Part shown: piece after piece, positions 18,010-27,370 of the stretch
Layout of the letters: every line of letters starts with the position of its first letter
Numbering within the stretch: position 1 is the first letter of the stretch
DNA from: Syntrophobacterales bacterium
GTDB lineage: Bacteria; Desulfobacterota; Syntrophorhabdia; Syntrophorhabdales; Syntrophorhabdaceae
Direction: 5' to 3'
Length of the DNA: 63,096 nucleotides
NCBI GenBank assembly: GCA_031274925.1
Contig: JAISPL010000045.1
Span: 1-63,096, forward strand
Position numbers and translations under genes: made by a program
The notes under the pieces: generated by a model
Told to the model about the DNA's origin: nothing
Database searches by the model: none
Seen by the model: only the letters and a program-made list of their open reading frames with translations

Positions 18010-18115
18010 TCACGGAGGTAAAGCAAATTCAGCCGTTTATAAAGAAGCGAATAAATAAAAACCGGAGCAGCACAAGTTACAAAAAAATAAATAATTGATT
18101 GATAAATAAGGGAAT

Positions 18116-19039
18116 ATGACAAAAGGAAAAGTGGTATCGGTAAATGTAAGCGACAACAAGGGTGAGAAGAAACACAATATCGGACAGTGCAAGGTTATCA
18201 GGGCGTTCGGTCTTGAGAACGATGCCCACGGAGGCTTTATGCACCGGCAGATCAGCCTGCTCTCAGCGGAAAGCATCGAGAAGATGCGAACAAAAGGGGT
18301 TCATGTAGGCGCCGGTGATTTCGCCGAAAACCTTACTGTTGAAGGGATTGACCTCCCGGCCCTTCCCATAGGAACAACCCTTCGGATCGGAGAGAGCCTT
18401 TTTGTCAGAGTAACTCAGATAGGCAAAGAATGTCACAGCCGGTGCGCCATATTCCAACAGGTGGGCGACTGCGTGATGCCGCGGGAGGGGATATTCGTCG
18501 AGGTGCTAAATGACGGGACCGTATCCGTGGGAGACGAGATAGAGGTAGTGATGGGCTTAAGAGCGCACATTATTACAGTAAGCGACAAAGGTTCAGCAGG
18601 CCATAGAGTCGACAGAAGCGGGCCGGAGATCAGAAAAATTCTTGAGAAAACATTTGAGGTAACGGGCATCACCATAATACCGGACGAAGTATCAGTTATT
18701 GCCCAAACGATTATCGAGCAGATTGACGAAAAGGGTGTCGATGTGGTCGTCACCACCGGCGGCACGGGGGTGAGTAAACGGGACGTGACGCCCGAAGCCA
18801 CAAGGTCGGTCATTGACCGCGAGCTTCCAGGCTTTGCCGAGGTCATGCGCATGGAGAGTTATAAGATCACGCCCCACAGCATCATTTCAAGAGCCATATG
18901 CGGAATCCGCAGGGAAAGCATCATTATAAACCTGCCTGGCAGCCCGAAAGCCGCTACTGAATGTCTCACCTTCGTCCTCGGCGCCATTCCTCACGCCCTC
19001 TCAAAAATCAAGGGCGACCAGAGCGACTGCGGGGGTTGA
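18116..19039 (+). CDS. MOSC domain fused to MogA/MoaB-type molybdopterin adenylyltransferase
   Basis: 307 aa. Residues ~1-145 are a MOSC domain (GLENDAHGGFMHRQISLLS, and the cysteine segment GKECHSRCAIF), a fold used for sulfur or molybdopterin ligand handling. Residues ~148-305 are a MogA/MoaB domain (AHIITVSDKGSAGHRVDRSG, TTGGTGVSKRDVTPEATR, GSPKAA), which adenylylates molybdopterin before MoeA inserts the metal. The order completes the local set moeA, moeA, moaA, moaC, mogA. moaD, moaE and mobA are not in the window. It is the last gene of the co-directional block. Confidence 0.92.
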   Translation: MTKGKVVSVNVSDNKGEKKHNIGQCKVIRAFGLENDAHGGFMHRQISLLSAESIEKMRTKGVHVGAGDFAENLTVEGIDLPALPIGTTLRIGESLFVRVTQIGKECHSRCAIFQQVGDCVMPREGIFVEVLNDGTVSVGDEIEVVMGLRAHIITVSDKGSAGHRVDRSGPEIRKILEKTFEVTGITIIPDEVSVIAQTIIEQIDEKGVDVVVTTGGTGVSKRDVTPEATRSVIDRELPGFAEVMRMESYKITPHSIISRAICGIRRESIIINLPGSPKAATECLTFVLGAIPHALSKIKGDQSDCGG

Positions 19040-19330
19040 CAGAAGTATAGAGGCGGGCTATTACCTAATAAATAAACGGTTTTTCAAACGGTTCGTCCGG
19101 TTCGTCGTCAGTTTTGAGCCTGAAAATACGGCTCTTTCCTTGATCCGTGTCGTCCTTCCTCGCTTCAGCCATCTTGATTTTTAAGCTTATACGTCATTCG
19201 GGCTGTCAGAGCGTGCGATGGATGGCGCTTTCATAACTTATCCTTCCGCCATATAGATACCGAAGATACGCTGGCCAAAGGCCTAAAATGCCTTCATTGT
19301 ACGCAATAGTCACCACTTCCTTCCGGCAGG

Positions 19331-19567
19331 TCAATCTCGCCTTTGAATGGTGAGGTCCTTGACCTTGGGGGTATTGAGGGGTATCTCCATAGCCGCCCTC
19401 TTCCCGTCAACGGTGGGTATCAGTCTCTGAGATTGTTGGATAGTTTCGCTTTTCTCATCTCTCCTTGAGAATCCTGATATAAGGCCGTTTTCGGGAACTG
19501 ATATGAAGGCCTGATCATGGCTCTCTATTGGAAGATTAGTAATTCGGAAATATCTATATTGGCTCAC
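19331..19567 (-). CDS. Hypothetical 78-aa protein after scpB
   Basis: A GTG start lies 1 nt after the scpB stop, which would suit translational coupling. The predicted protein is polar with no membrane segment, cysteine motif or recognised family (MSQYRYFRITNLPIES at the start, ending LTIQRRD). Many relatives have a pseudouridine synthase gene here; this frame does not resemble it. It may be a non-coding chance frame. Confidence 0.3.
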   Translation of the reverse strand: MSQYRYFRITNLPIESHDQAFISVPENGLISGFSRRDEKSETIQQSQRLIPTVDGKRAAMEIPLNTPKVKDLTIQRRD

Positions 19568-19568
19568 T

Positions 19569-20087
19569 TCAGGCGTCTAAACTTGCTATTTCTTTAAGAG
19601 TCGGCAAATCTGCCGTATTCTTCAGGCAAAATGTTTCAAGAAATAGCTTTGTTGTCCGGAATACCATCGGCTTGCCTGCGTCTTCAAGTCTTCCCCCGAG
19701 TTCGATCAGCTTTCTTTCCAAAAGCTGTTTGACGGCACGTGACGAATCCACGCCCCTCAGACGGTCTATCTCCTTCTTTGGCACAGGCTGTTTATAAGCG
19801 ATAATCGACAGGGTCTCCATTACGGACCTTGTGAGTCCCATCTCTTTTTCCCTGACGAACCGCTTTACCCAATCCCCGTACTCCGCCTTCGTCTGCATCT
19901 GGAAGCCTCCCGAGACTTCGGCGATCAAGAAAGCTCTGTCCGCCGAGTTGTACTCGGCGATCAAGCGGCTCAACGCCTCCAGCACCTCTTCAGGAGGGAA
20001 ATCATCCAACTTTTTTATCATCTGTTTTGCGGTGATTGACCGTGCCGACGAGAAAAGGACTGCCTCGATAATCCTCTTTAGTTCCAT
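19569..20087 (-). CDS. scpB: Segregation and condensation protein B (ScpB)
   Basis: 172-aa winged-helix protein. The start MELKRIIEAVLFSSARSIT and the core GGFQMQTKAEYGDWVKRF ... LSIIAYKQPVPKKEIDRLRGVDS match ScpB closely. It forms the kleisin-associated part of the SMC-ScpA-ScpB complex that compacts and segregates the chromosome. scpA, usually adjacent, is not in the window. The start overlaps the end of miaA by 10 nt. Confidence 0.95.
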   Translation of the reverse strand: MELKRIIEAVLFSSARSITAKQMIKKLDDFPPEEVLEALSRLIAEYNSADRAFLIAEVSGGFQMQTKAEYGDWVKRFVREKEMGLTRSVMETLSIIAYKQPVPKKEIDRLRGVDSSRAVKQLLERKLIELGGRLEDAGKPMVFRTTKLFLETFCLKNTADLPTLKEIASLDA

Positions 20088-21007
20088 CTCTCCAAAAACT
20101 CTGCGGTTTTGACCCTGATATCCTCGTTATCCTCGGGATACCTGAACCAGCTCACATCTCTCTCTTTTGCGAACCAGGTAAACTGACGCTTCGCATAATG
20201 TCTCGTGTGCTTCTTTATCTCTTCTACCATATCGTCATAATGAATTAAACCTTTTATGTAGAGAATGATCTCCCTGTAACCGATACCTGAGAAAGGTTTT
20301 GCTGTCTCGTCAAGTCCCATGGAGAGGAGCTTTTCAACCTCCCCAACCCATCCTCTCACGAACATTTCGTCAACCCTTCTGTTTATCCTCCGGTAAAGCT
20401 CATCTCTCTCCCTTTTAAGGCCGATTTTGAGCATACTATATCGGGCCTCCCCGAAACCGTGATCCCGCTCAAGTTCCGACATGGGTTTCCCGGTGAGACG
20501 AAAGACTTCCACGGCCCTTACGACCCTTACCTTATCCCTAACGCTTATCCGCATGGCATATGCGTGGTCGACGCGCTTCAACTCATCATAGAGAAAGATC
20601 GGGTCCTTCTCATAGACGTCCCTCAGTTCCTCGCGCAAGGTCTTATCCGTGGGAGCGGCAAACAGGCCGTAGGCCAAAGCCCTGAGATAAAGACCCGTTC
20701 CGCCGACGAGGATGGGCAGGTTGCCGCGGATCTTTATTTGGCGGATGGCCTCATCTGCTCTTTCCTTGAAGATCGCCGCATTAAATTCCTCGTGGGCATC
20801 GACTATGTCGATCAGGTGGTGGCCGCATTTCTCGAAAGAGGCGACATCGGGCTTCGCGGTCCCGATATTGAAATGCCTGTAGACCTGCATGGAATCAGCA
20901 TTTATGATTTCTCCGCCCAGCAATTCGGCCATGTCGAGTGAAAGGGCCGACTTACCGGTACACGTGGGGCCTACTATCGCGATGACATTCCTATTGTTTG
21001 ATAACAT
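20078..21007 (-). CDS. miaA: tRNA dimethylallyltransferase MiaA
   Basis: 309 aa. P-loop GPTCTGKSALS (residues 13-23), INADSMQVYR (catalytic Asp region), IGTAKP, HHLIDI and VGGTGLYLRAL are the classic MiaA motifs, and RQFTWF lies near the C-terminus. It transfers a dimethylallyl group to A37 of tRNAs reading UNN codons, including tRNA-Trp and the tRNA-Leu (UAA) encoded in this window. In enteric bacteria loss of MiaA relaxes trp attenuation, which is relevant to the Trp leader found here (inference). Confidence 0.96.
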   Translation of the reverse strand: MLSNNRNVIAIVGPTCTGKSALSLDMAELLGGEIINADSMQVYRHFNIGTAKPDVASFEKCGHHLIDIVDAHEEFNAAIFKERADEAIRQIKIRGNLPILVGGTGLYLRALAYGLFAAPTDKTLREELRDVYEKDPIFLYDELKRVDHAYAMRISVRDKVRVVRAVEVFRLTGKPMSELERDHGFGEARYSMLKIGLKRERDELYRRINRRVDEMFVRGWVGEVEKLLSMGLDETAKPFSGIGYREIILYIKGLIHYDDMVEEIKKHTRHYAKRQFTWFAKERDVSWFRYPEDNEDIRVKTAEFLERWN

Positions 21008-21036
21008 AGGTGCATATAAAGTATAATATATTGGTT

Positions 21037-22908
21037 ATGTATGCAAGGGCTATAAAACTGGCTATACTCTTCCTTCTCCTTCCTGCTATGTTCGGCGCAG
21101 GCTTCGGGTACGCTCTCGTTAATTACCTGGAGATTCCCGATGTGAAACAGCTCGAGAGCTATAAACCCAAGTCAGCCACCAGGCTTTATGCGGACGACGG
21201 AACCCTTTTTGCCGAACTCTTTGTAGAAAAGAGGATCCCCATACCCATCACAGACATGCCGTACAACCTGAAGTATGCGTTCGTCGCCATTGAAGATGTG
21301 AGGTTCTACAGCCATTTCGGCGTCGATGTGAAGGGTATAGGGAGGGCGGCTTTCAAAAACATCGTGAAAGGCGGCATCAGCGAAGGGGCTTCTACCATAA
21401 CACAGCAGTTGGCGCGCAATCTCTATCTCAGCCAGCAGAAGACCTACAAGAGAAAGATTGAGGAGGCAGTCCTCGCAATACAGATCGAAAGGACTTACTC
21501 GAAAGACGAGATACTCAACATGTATCTCAATCTCATTTATTTAGGCGAAGGCGCCCATGGAGTCGAGGCGGCAAGCTACACTTACTTCCACAAGAAAGCA
21601 AAAGAACTGACCTTGGAGGAATGCGCAACCCTCGCAGCCCTCACGAAATCGCCTTCAAGGCTTTCCCCTTTCAAAAATATGACAAGAGCCCTTGAGAGGA
21701 GAAACATCGTCCTCCAGAAGATGGCCGCCGCGGGGTTTATTCCGAAGAGCATTTACGCTAGAGCAGTGAAAACACCAATAACCCTGGCCCCCTTCAGGGC
21801 TTATGAAAAAAAGACCGGCTATTTCATAGAATACGTGAAGCAGACCCTTGAAGAGGTAGTTACCGAGCCGTTACAGATATACACAACAGGACTCAACGTA
21901 AAGACGGCGGTAAATCTCAACATGACCAACATCGCCTATGAAGCCATACAGAAAGGCGTCGAGGCCTACAAAAAGAGGAACCCGAACGTATCCTCGACTC
22001 CCGAGGTAGCCCTTATCGCGATCGAGGTGAAAACCGGCGACCTGAAGGTCCTGATCGGCGGAAAGGACTTCCTGAGCTCTCCTTTCAACAGGGCGGTTCA
22101 GGCCAAGAGGCAGCCCGGGTCCTCCTTCAAGCCGATTATATATCTCGCTGCCCTGGAGAGGGGGTTTAAGGCCGACACCATGCTCTTAGACGCACCCATC
22201 TCATTCACTAACCCGTACACCCACAAGGTCTGGAGTCCTAAAAACTACAGGCACGAGTATATGGGGAGTGTGACGATGCGGAAAGCCCTTGAGAACTCGC
22301 TCAACACCGCCACCGTGCGGCTTCTCGAAAGGACGGGCATTGATCACGTAGTAGACCTCGCAAAGAGGCTCCATATCGATGCAAATTTCCAGTCGAACCT
22401 GTCGCTTGCCCTCGGTACCACGGAGGTTGCCCCTCTTGATCTTGCCAACGCATACGCCGTGTTTGCCAGAGGAGGGATCTACATGCGGCCTCTGGCCGTG
22501 AAAAACGTGACCACCACTGAAGGCGAGGAAAAGTATTCTGAGGAAATCCACGGCGAAACGATCATCTCTCCGGAAGTCGCAATGACCCTGGTGGACATTA
22601 TGAAAGGCGTCATAAAAAAAGGCACAGGCCGCGCCGCCGCGGGAATGCCTTACTCTCTCGCAGGCAAAACAGGAACGACCGACGAGTTCAGAGACGCCTG
22701 GTTCATCGGGTTCTCCCCCAACCTGCTATGTGCGGTCTGGATCGGTTTCGACAAGAAGACTTACCTGGGAAACAGGGAATCCGGCGCTACCGCCGCCCTT
22801 CCAATATGGATAGATTTCATGTCAAAGGCCCTTACCTCGTACCCTAATGAGGATTTCACGTTTCAGGCAGAGGAACAAAGGGCAGGAGCAAACGCAGGAC
22901 TACCCTGA
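21037..22908 (+). CDS. Class A penicillin-binding protein (PBP1A family)
   Basis: About 623 aa: a short cytoplasmic end, a membrane anchor (residues ~6-26), a GT51 glycosyltransferase domain (EDVRFYSHFGVD, then GASTITQQLARNLYLS) and a transpeptidase domain with SxxK in GSSFKP, SxN in SLNTATV and KTGTTDEFRDAW. It polymerises and cross-links peptidoglycan at the inner membrane. The ATG at 21037 is preferred because it directly precedes the anchor; a GTG 27 nt upstream is in frame but nearly touches the divergent miaA start. A second class A PBP lies at 50.1 kb. Confidence 0.94.
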   Translation: MYARAIKLAILFLLLPAMFGAGFGYALVNYLEIPDVKQLESYKPKSATRLYADDGTLFAELFVEKRIPIPITDMPYNLKYAFVAIEDVRFYSHFGVDVKGIGRAAFKNIVKGGISEGASTITQQLARNLYLSQQKTYKRKIEEAVLAIQIERTYSKDEILNMYLNLIYLGEGAHGVEAASYTYFHKKAKELTLEECATLAALTKSPSRLSPFKNMTRALERRNIVLQKMAAAGFIPKSIYARAVKTPITLAPFRAYEKKTGYFIEYVKQTLEEVVTEPLQIYTTGLNVKTAVNLNMTNIAYEAIQKGVEAYKKRNPNVSSTPEVALIAIEVKTGDLKVLIGGKDFLSSPFNRAVQAKRQPGSSFKPIIYLAALERGFKADTMLLDAPISFTNPYTHKVWSPKNYRHEYMGSVTMRKALENSLNTATVRLLERTGIDHVVDLAKRLHIDANFQSNLSLALGTTEVAPLDLANAYAVFARGGIYMRPLAVKNVTTTEGEEKYSEEIHGETIISPEVAMTLVDIMKGVIKKGTGRAAAGMPYSLAGKTGTTDEFRDAWFIGFSPNLLCAVWIGFDKKTYLGNRESGATAALPIWIDFMSKALTSYPNEDFTFQAEEQRAGANAGLP

Positions 22909-22947
22909 TCATTTGGGGTTACCCATGGTATGTATTTTACACATTTG

Positions 22948-22976
22948 TTGACAAATAGCCTGTATTTCATTATACA
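22948..22976 (+). promoter_or_regulatory. Sigma-70-like promoter of gspG
   Basis: TTGACA (22948-22953), 17-nt spacer, TATACA (22971-22976). It ends 21 nt before the gspG ATG. This is the best consensus promoter in the window. Confidence 0.7.
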
Positions 22977-22997
22977 TATTCAGGATGGAGGTCAGCC

Positions 22998-23429
22998 ATG
23001 CTTACTAAGAGATTAAAAAGATCCAACCAAAGAGGTTTTACGCTCGTTGAGCTCCTTGTCGTTATGGTAATCATCGGCCTGCTTGCCGCCCTCGTAGGTC
23101 CTAAGCTTTTCCCGAAGCTGGGAAAAGGCAAGCAGTCGGCAGCAAAGGCTCAAATTGAGCTGCTAAGCCAGGCATTGGATCAGTTCCGCCTTGATGTGGG
23201 ACGATACCCGACAACCCAGGAAGGTCTCGCCGCCCTGATCACCAATCCAGGAGGGGTGGATAATTGGGACGGGTCTTACCTCAAAAAAGCCTTACCGAAC
23301 GATCCTTGGGGGAAACCATACGGGTATCAGTGCCCGGGAACACACGGGGAGTTTGATATATACTCCTACGGGAGGGACGGCGCACCCGGAGGGGAAGGCG
23401 AAGATAAAGACGTAGCCAGTTGGGAATGA
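22998..23429 (+). CDS. gspG: Type II secretion major pseudopilin GspG
   Basis: 143 aa with a class III leader: a basic stretch, then the cleavage site G/FTLVELLVVMVIIGLLAALV with Glu5. The globular part has the GspG pattern: KAQIELLSQALDQFRLDVGRYPTT, EGLAAL, GKPYGYQCPG and the calcium-loop-like GRDGAPGGEGEDKD. It is the main subunit of the secretion pseudopilus after PilD-type processing. It has its own strong promoter and is followed by gspD; other gsp genes are absent from the window. Confidence 0.95.
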   Translation: MLTKRLKRSNQRGFTLVELLVVMVIIGLLAALVGPKLFPKLGKGKQSAAKAQIELLSQALDQFRLDVGRYPTTQEGLAALITNPGGVDNWDGSYLKKALPNDPWGKPYGYQCPGTHGEFDIYSYGRDGAPGGEGEDKDVASWE

Positions 23430-23588
23430 TGATAGAACGGATGGGCAAAACGTTGCGGCCCGATTATGGGAGATCATTTAAAACCGATATTCAGGATTAT
23501 TCCCGGTCAGCACAGGCCGCCGATAGAGCGGCGCCTACTATGACACGCAGCGGTTTCTGTCCTGCATATAATAAAATACTCACTTGGA

Positions 23589-23617
23589 TTGACATACCCG
23601 GCCAGATGTATTATTTT
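23589..23617 (+). promoter_or_regulatory. Candidate promoter of gspD
   Basis: TTGACA (23589-23594), 17-nt spacer, TATTTT (23612-23617), followed by an AGGGGG stretch about 30 nt before the gspD ATG. This suggests gspD can be expressed apart from gspG. Confidence 0.45.
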
Positions 23618-23665
23618 AACATTTTATAGGGGGTCAACCTGGACAAAGGACGTATACAACATATA

Positions 23666-26203
23666 ATGGGCTTGCACGGTCTATATGAAAGTCGTCTCAC
23701 CAACCTGCGTGGTTTCATCCTTGTCGGGGCTTTCCCTGTCCTTCTTACCATTTTTGGCGCGGCGACACCGGCGAGCGCCGGTCAGGACCGTCTTTCTTTA
23801 GAAAACAGCTCGCCCCTTATACTGCTTGCGCAAGCGGAAACTATTCCTTCCTCTGGGGTTGCAACTCCACAGGGGGAACCACAGCGCGGCCAGGGAGCGG
23901 TGCAAATGAACGCTCAGGTTCCAGCGTCAGCACAGCCTGCTCTGGGAACGCCTACTCCACAGGCGATGAAACCCGAACCTGCTCAGGTTCCTCAGACCGT
24001 AAATATTCCGCCATCACCGCCATATCCTCAGGCACAGCAGGTCAAACAGCCAATACCGCAGACAGGTCCTTCAACCATCCCACCCGCCAGTCCTTTCAGG
24101 CCCGCCTACCCAATACAAAATGGAGGACCGCAAAAAGCCGAGCAATCTCGAACGACACAGATGCCGTCACAGACATTCCCGGCCAGGATGCCTGGAGGGA
24201 TGTCTGGAGGCGTCAGAAGACAAGGTCCTGCCGGCATTGCGGCACCTGGGGGCATGATAAGCCTAAACTTTGATGATGCAGACGTTTTTTCGGTTATTCA
24301 GACCGTGTTCGGCGATATATTAAAGGTCAACTACGTGGTCGATTCACGCGTCAAGGGCCGCGTCACTTTCAGGTCAGTGGCCCCCGTCCCGAAGGACCAG
24401 GTACTCCCCGTCATGGAAGTGATCCTCCGGCTCAACGCCATTGGAATTGTGGAAGACAGCGGCATTTATAGAATGGTTCCTCTCTCCGATGTATCGAGGG
24501 AACCCTCTTCCGTTTATTCAGGAAGAGATGCAGACCAGATCCCCGTTACCGGTAAGTCGATCATCCAGATAATACCCATTACGCACCTTCAGTCAACTGA
24601 GGTGTCAAAGCTCGTCGCGCCCTTCCTGTCTGCCAACGCGGTGATGCTTGATATACCAAAGAGCAATCAGATCATAGTGGTCGATACGGATGCGAGCGTG
24701 CGCAGAGCGCTCCAGATCATCAATGCCTTCGACAATGAAGTGCAGAAAAAGAAAAGAGCCACCGTATTCGTCTATCACGTTCAGAACGGGAAGGCAAAGG
24801 ACATTGCCAACCTCCTGAACCAGATTTATCTTGGAGCAAGACCGGGGATTACCTCTGGGAGCACCACTACAGGTTCTATGGCCCCGGCAACGACGAGTAC
24901 GACCGGTTCCGGGACAAGACCCGCCGGCACCACGCCTGCCACCGGAGCAACCGGAGCAACAACAACAAGTACAAGTACCCTTCCCACTCCCTCCATCGCA
25001 CAGCCGTCCATGGCGCCTCTCGGAGCGGTAACCGAAACTCTCGTCTCACCCATCACGAGAATATTCGCGGACGAAACTATAAATTCCGTGATAGTCCTCG
25101 CTACCCCGGAAGATTATGAGACTATAAAAGAGAGTATCACCAAGATTGATATTACCCCAAGGCAGGTGGTAATTGAGGGGATGATCGCGCAAGTTATTAT
25201 GAAGGATGAGCTGAACTTGGGCCTTGCCTATTCATTGAATCTGCAGATCAATTCGGGGAATCTCAACCTTGGCGGCCCAATGACCCTTAACAGCGCACAA
25301 CTCCTGTCTTCTAAAAATTCGGACGGTGAGATTATCAAGCCGGGGGATTCGAACTCAGGTTTCACTTTTGTGGGCACGGACGACAAAGGCATTGTGAGGG
25401 CTTACCTCAACGCCCTGGCCACGGACTCCAAGGCAAAGCTGCTCGCATCCCCCCACATACTCGTTTCCGACAACCGGGAAGCGCGTATTCAGGTGGGTAA
25501 GCAGGTCCCCGTCATCACGGGGGAGACTTACGGTTCCACGATGGTCTCGTCCCAAAGGACTATCCAGTATAAGGACATCGGTATCATCTTAAAGGTAAAA
25601 CCACAGATCAACGCAAGCGGTCTGGTAGCTATGGAAGTGTCTCAAGAGGTTTCGACTTTCGAGACGCTCGCCCTTTATGCCAATGAGACCCAGATCATTA
25701 TCAACAAGACGGAGGCGGTTTCAAACTTGGTGGTCCAGGACGGTCAGACCATAATCATAGGCGGCCTCATCCAGGAAAATAATACGAGAGATGGACTCGG
25801 CATCCCTTTTCTTAAAAACATACCGATTCTTGGGTATCTGTTCGGCAACAAGCACAGGATGGCGGATCGGACGGAGCTTATTATCCTCCTTACCCCGCGC
25901 GTGGTCAGAGATCAGAGGGAAGCAAGAGGCGTCACGAATGATTATATCGATAATATAACAGGCACATCGGTAAAGGGTGGACTGCATAAAGAAGAGATGC
26001 TTAAGGGCGGCGTCCAACTCAGGAGTGGGCTTGGAGATGCGGTAGCAACGGAAATGCCCTACCAGACTGACTTATTCATACCCGATGTATTCATACCTCT
26101 CAACGAACCGGAGAGGACCGGGGAAAACGAAACGCCTCGGATGCCGGAAAGTGCTCCCGAAGCGCAAACACCGGCTCCGCCGCCTCAGGCTCCCAATCCC
26201 TGA
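23666..26203 (+). CDS. gspD: Type II secretion outer-membrane secretin GspD
   Basis: 845 aa. An N-terminal hydrophobic segment, then a Pro/Gln/Ala-rich linker (~70-190), an N0 domain (NFDDADVFSVIQTVFGDILKVNYVVDSRVKG), N1-N3 domains split by a long Thr/Ser/Gly insert (~390-445), and a C-terminal secretin pore domain (~470-770) with VIEGMIAQVIM, the KLLASPHILVSDNREARIQVGKQVP element and GIPFLKNIPILGYLFG. A Pro-rich tail follows. It forms the outer-membrane channel for folded exoproteins. The low-complexity N-terminal linker is longer than in classical GspD. Confidence 0.94.
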   Translation: MGLHGLYESRLTNLRGFILVGAFPVLLTIFGAATPASAGQDRLSLENSSPLILLAQAETIPSSGVATPQGEPQRGQGAVQMNAQVPASAQPALGTPTPQAMKPEPAQVPQTVNIPPSPPYPQAQQVKQPIPQTGPSTIPPASPFRPAYPIQNGGPQKAEQSRTTQMPSQTFPARMPGGMSGGVRRQGPAGIAAPGGMISLNFDDADVFSVIQTVFGDILKVNYVVDSRVKGRVTFRSVAPVPKDQVLPVMEVILRLNAIGIVEDSGIYRMVPLSDVSREPSSVYSGRDADQIPVTGKSIIQIIPITHLQSTEVSKLVAPFLSANAVMLDIPKSNQIIVVDTDASVRRALQIINAFDNEVQKKKRATVFVYHVQNGKAKDIANLLNQIYLGARPGITSGSTTTGSMAPATTSTTGSGTRPAGTTPATGATGATTTSTSTLPTPSIAQPSMAPLGAVTETLVSPITRIFADETINSVIVLATPEDYETIKESITKIDITPRQVVIEGMIAQVIMKDELNLGLAYSLNLQINSGNLNLGGPMTLNSAQLLSSKNSDGEIIKPGDSNSGFTFVGTDDKGIVRAYLNALATDSKAKLLASPHILVSDNREARIQVGKQVPVITGETYGSTMVSSQRTIQYKDIGIILKVKPQINASGLVAMEVSQEVSTFETLALYANETQIIINKTEAVSNLVVQDGQTIIIGGLIQENNTRDGLGIPFLKNIPILGYLFGNKHRMADRTELIILLTPRVVRDQREARGVTNDYIDNITGTSVKGGLHKEEMLKGGVQLRSGLGDAVATEMPYQTDLFIPDVFIPLNEPERTGENETPRMPESAPEAQTPAPPPQAPNP

Positions 26204-27261
26204 AAACAGGCGAGGTTATAAGGTCATGAGTGATGGAAACGTACCACTCATTGCTGTCTCACCTGTTTTTCTGTCCCATATCGTTCACGGTCGTTTTCTC
26301 TAACCTTTTCTGGTCTTTTTTCTTTTTGCAAGTGCATCGGTTTTCCGCAGAGCGAGGAGATTCATTCACCGTGGCGGTGCGACCTATCGGCCTTGGCCCT
26401 TCAATCAAGCCTGATATGTATAGTCATGGCACATGACAATCACATCAATATAAGGGAGTGCAAACTAAAAAGATAAGTTACAATGATCAATACCCGCCAA
26501 AGGATGGTGCGGAGTATGGCGAGTCAGGACCGCACTTGAAGAATACCAGCCAGATTTGCAGGCGTCCATGGAAGCGATAGGCGATAATGACAGGAGCTGC
26601 ACTATAAGAGATTGGCAGTTTTGAAAAACAAAGCTGCCCCGCCGCTATAAGAAAATAGACCTCCAAGAGACATATATCTATCTAAACGGCAGACAGGTTT
26701 TCCTGCGGAGAGTCGCTATTCGGAAAGCGCCGGGCGTCACGGGTAAAAAAGACGAAACGTTTTTAAAGCCTGCATTCCTGTGTACCAAATGATGAAACTG
26801 ACATAGATCAATATCTATATCGCGGATATGACAGGGCCAAGAAGGGACCCAAGCGCAACTAAAAAAGAGGGAGGCTTTGGGCCTCCCTCTAAACAAAACA
26901 CACAACACACAACAACAACAAAAGGATGTTTTTATTTTATACAGACGCTTTGCGTCTTGTCAAGTAAAAAACAGGGGCGGACAAAAATTCCGCCTTCTCT
27001 TGTAAGCTCTCCTTAAGACTCTCGGAGTGACCAGCGACGCGGGTATCACAAATAGAAACTTGCTCCATTGCAGCATGATGGAACTTTGAGGCAATACCGC
27101 TCCTCCTGCCCCCGAATCACCCCTCATTATGATTGATAACGCCACTTGTGCGGAAAAGGCACGGCGCATAGCGCCCTCCTATCGCCCTATTCTCCACAGC
27201 TCTCAATCATATTGAACATTTCTGGAATTGGTTGAAATGACAATTGCGAAAATGTCTGCCC
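26204..27261. other. Non-coding region downstream of gspD
   Basis: About 1.06 kb without a convincing gene. On the plus strand a short frame at about 26487-26624 reads EEYQPDLQASMEAIGDNDRS and could be a gene tail or remnant, but I do not recognise it. An intrinsic terminator active on the minus strand lies at 26866-26890. The rest is unassigned. Confidence 0.4.
26866..26890 (-). terminator. Intrinsic terminator reading on the minus strand
   Basis: AGAGGGAGGC/GCCTCCCTCT is a perfect 10-bp stem with a TTTGG loop. On the minus strand the stem is followed by six T residues (plus-strand AAAAAA at 26861-26866, the last pairing at the stem base). It faces transcription arriving from the lon-type gene, 830 nt upstream, or from an unrecognised RNA in between. 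Confidence 0.8.
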
Positions 27262-27370
27262 TTTAATCTCTGCTGGTCTAATTCCCCGCCCTTTAAAGCG
27301 CACGCGCTTACCTAATAGTCAGTCGTAAAAACCCCGGGATACCCCGCCGCTTGGGGGCGGGGAGGTTCAT
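27262..27370 (-). repeat. Dispersed ~100-bp palindromic repeat, copy A
   Basis: Minus-strand copy of a family with conserved blocks ATGAACCTCCCCGCC, GGTTTACGACTGACTAT, and GGGGCGGGGAATTAGACC, ending in AGATTAAA. A hairpin (CCGC.AGCGG type) lies at one end. Here it lies downstream of the lon-type gene. Related copies: 30231-30339, 34081-34180, 45264-45364, 52369-52476 and a half copy at 39501-39546. Confidence 0.85.

Noticed and set aside
17891-18115. Molybdenum-cofactor riboswitch before MOSC-mogA
   Set aside because: Considered because of the Moco context, but the Moco RNA consensus as I remember it does not match.
26690-26770. Possible glycine or c-di-GMP riboswitch (CGGAGAG, GCGCCGGGC, GGGTAAAAAAGACG)
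   Set aside because: Only scattered resemblance; the conserved core order of either riboswitch class is not met and no gene follows on that strand.
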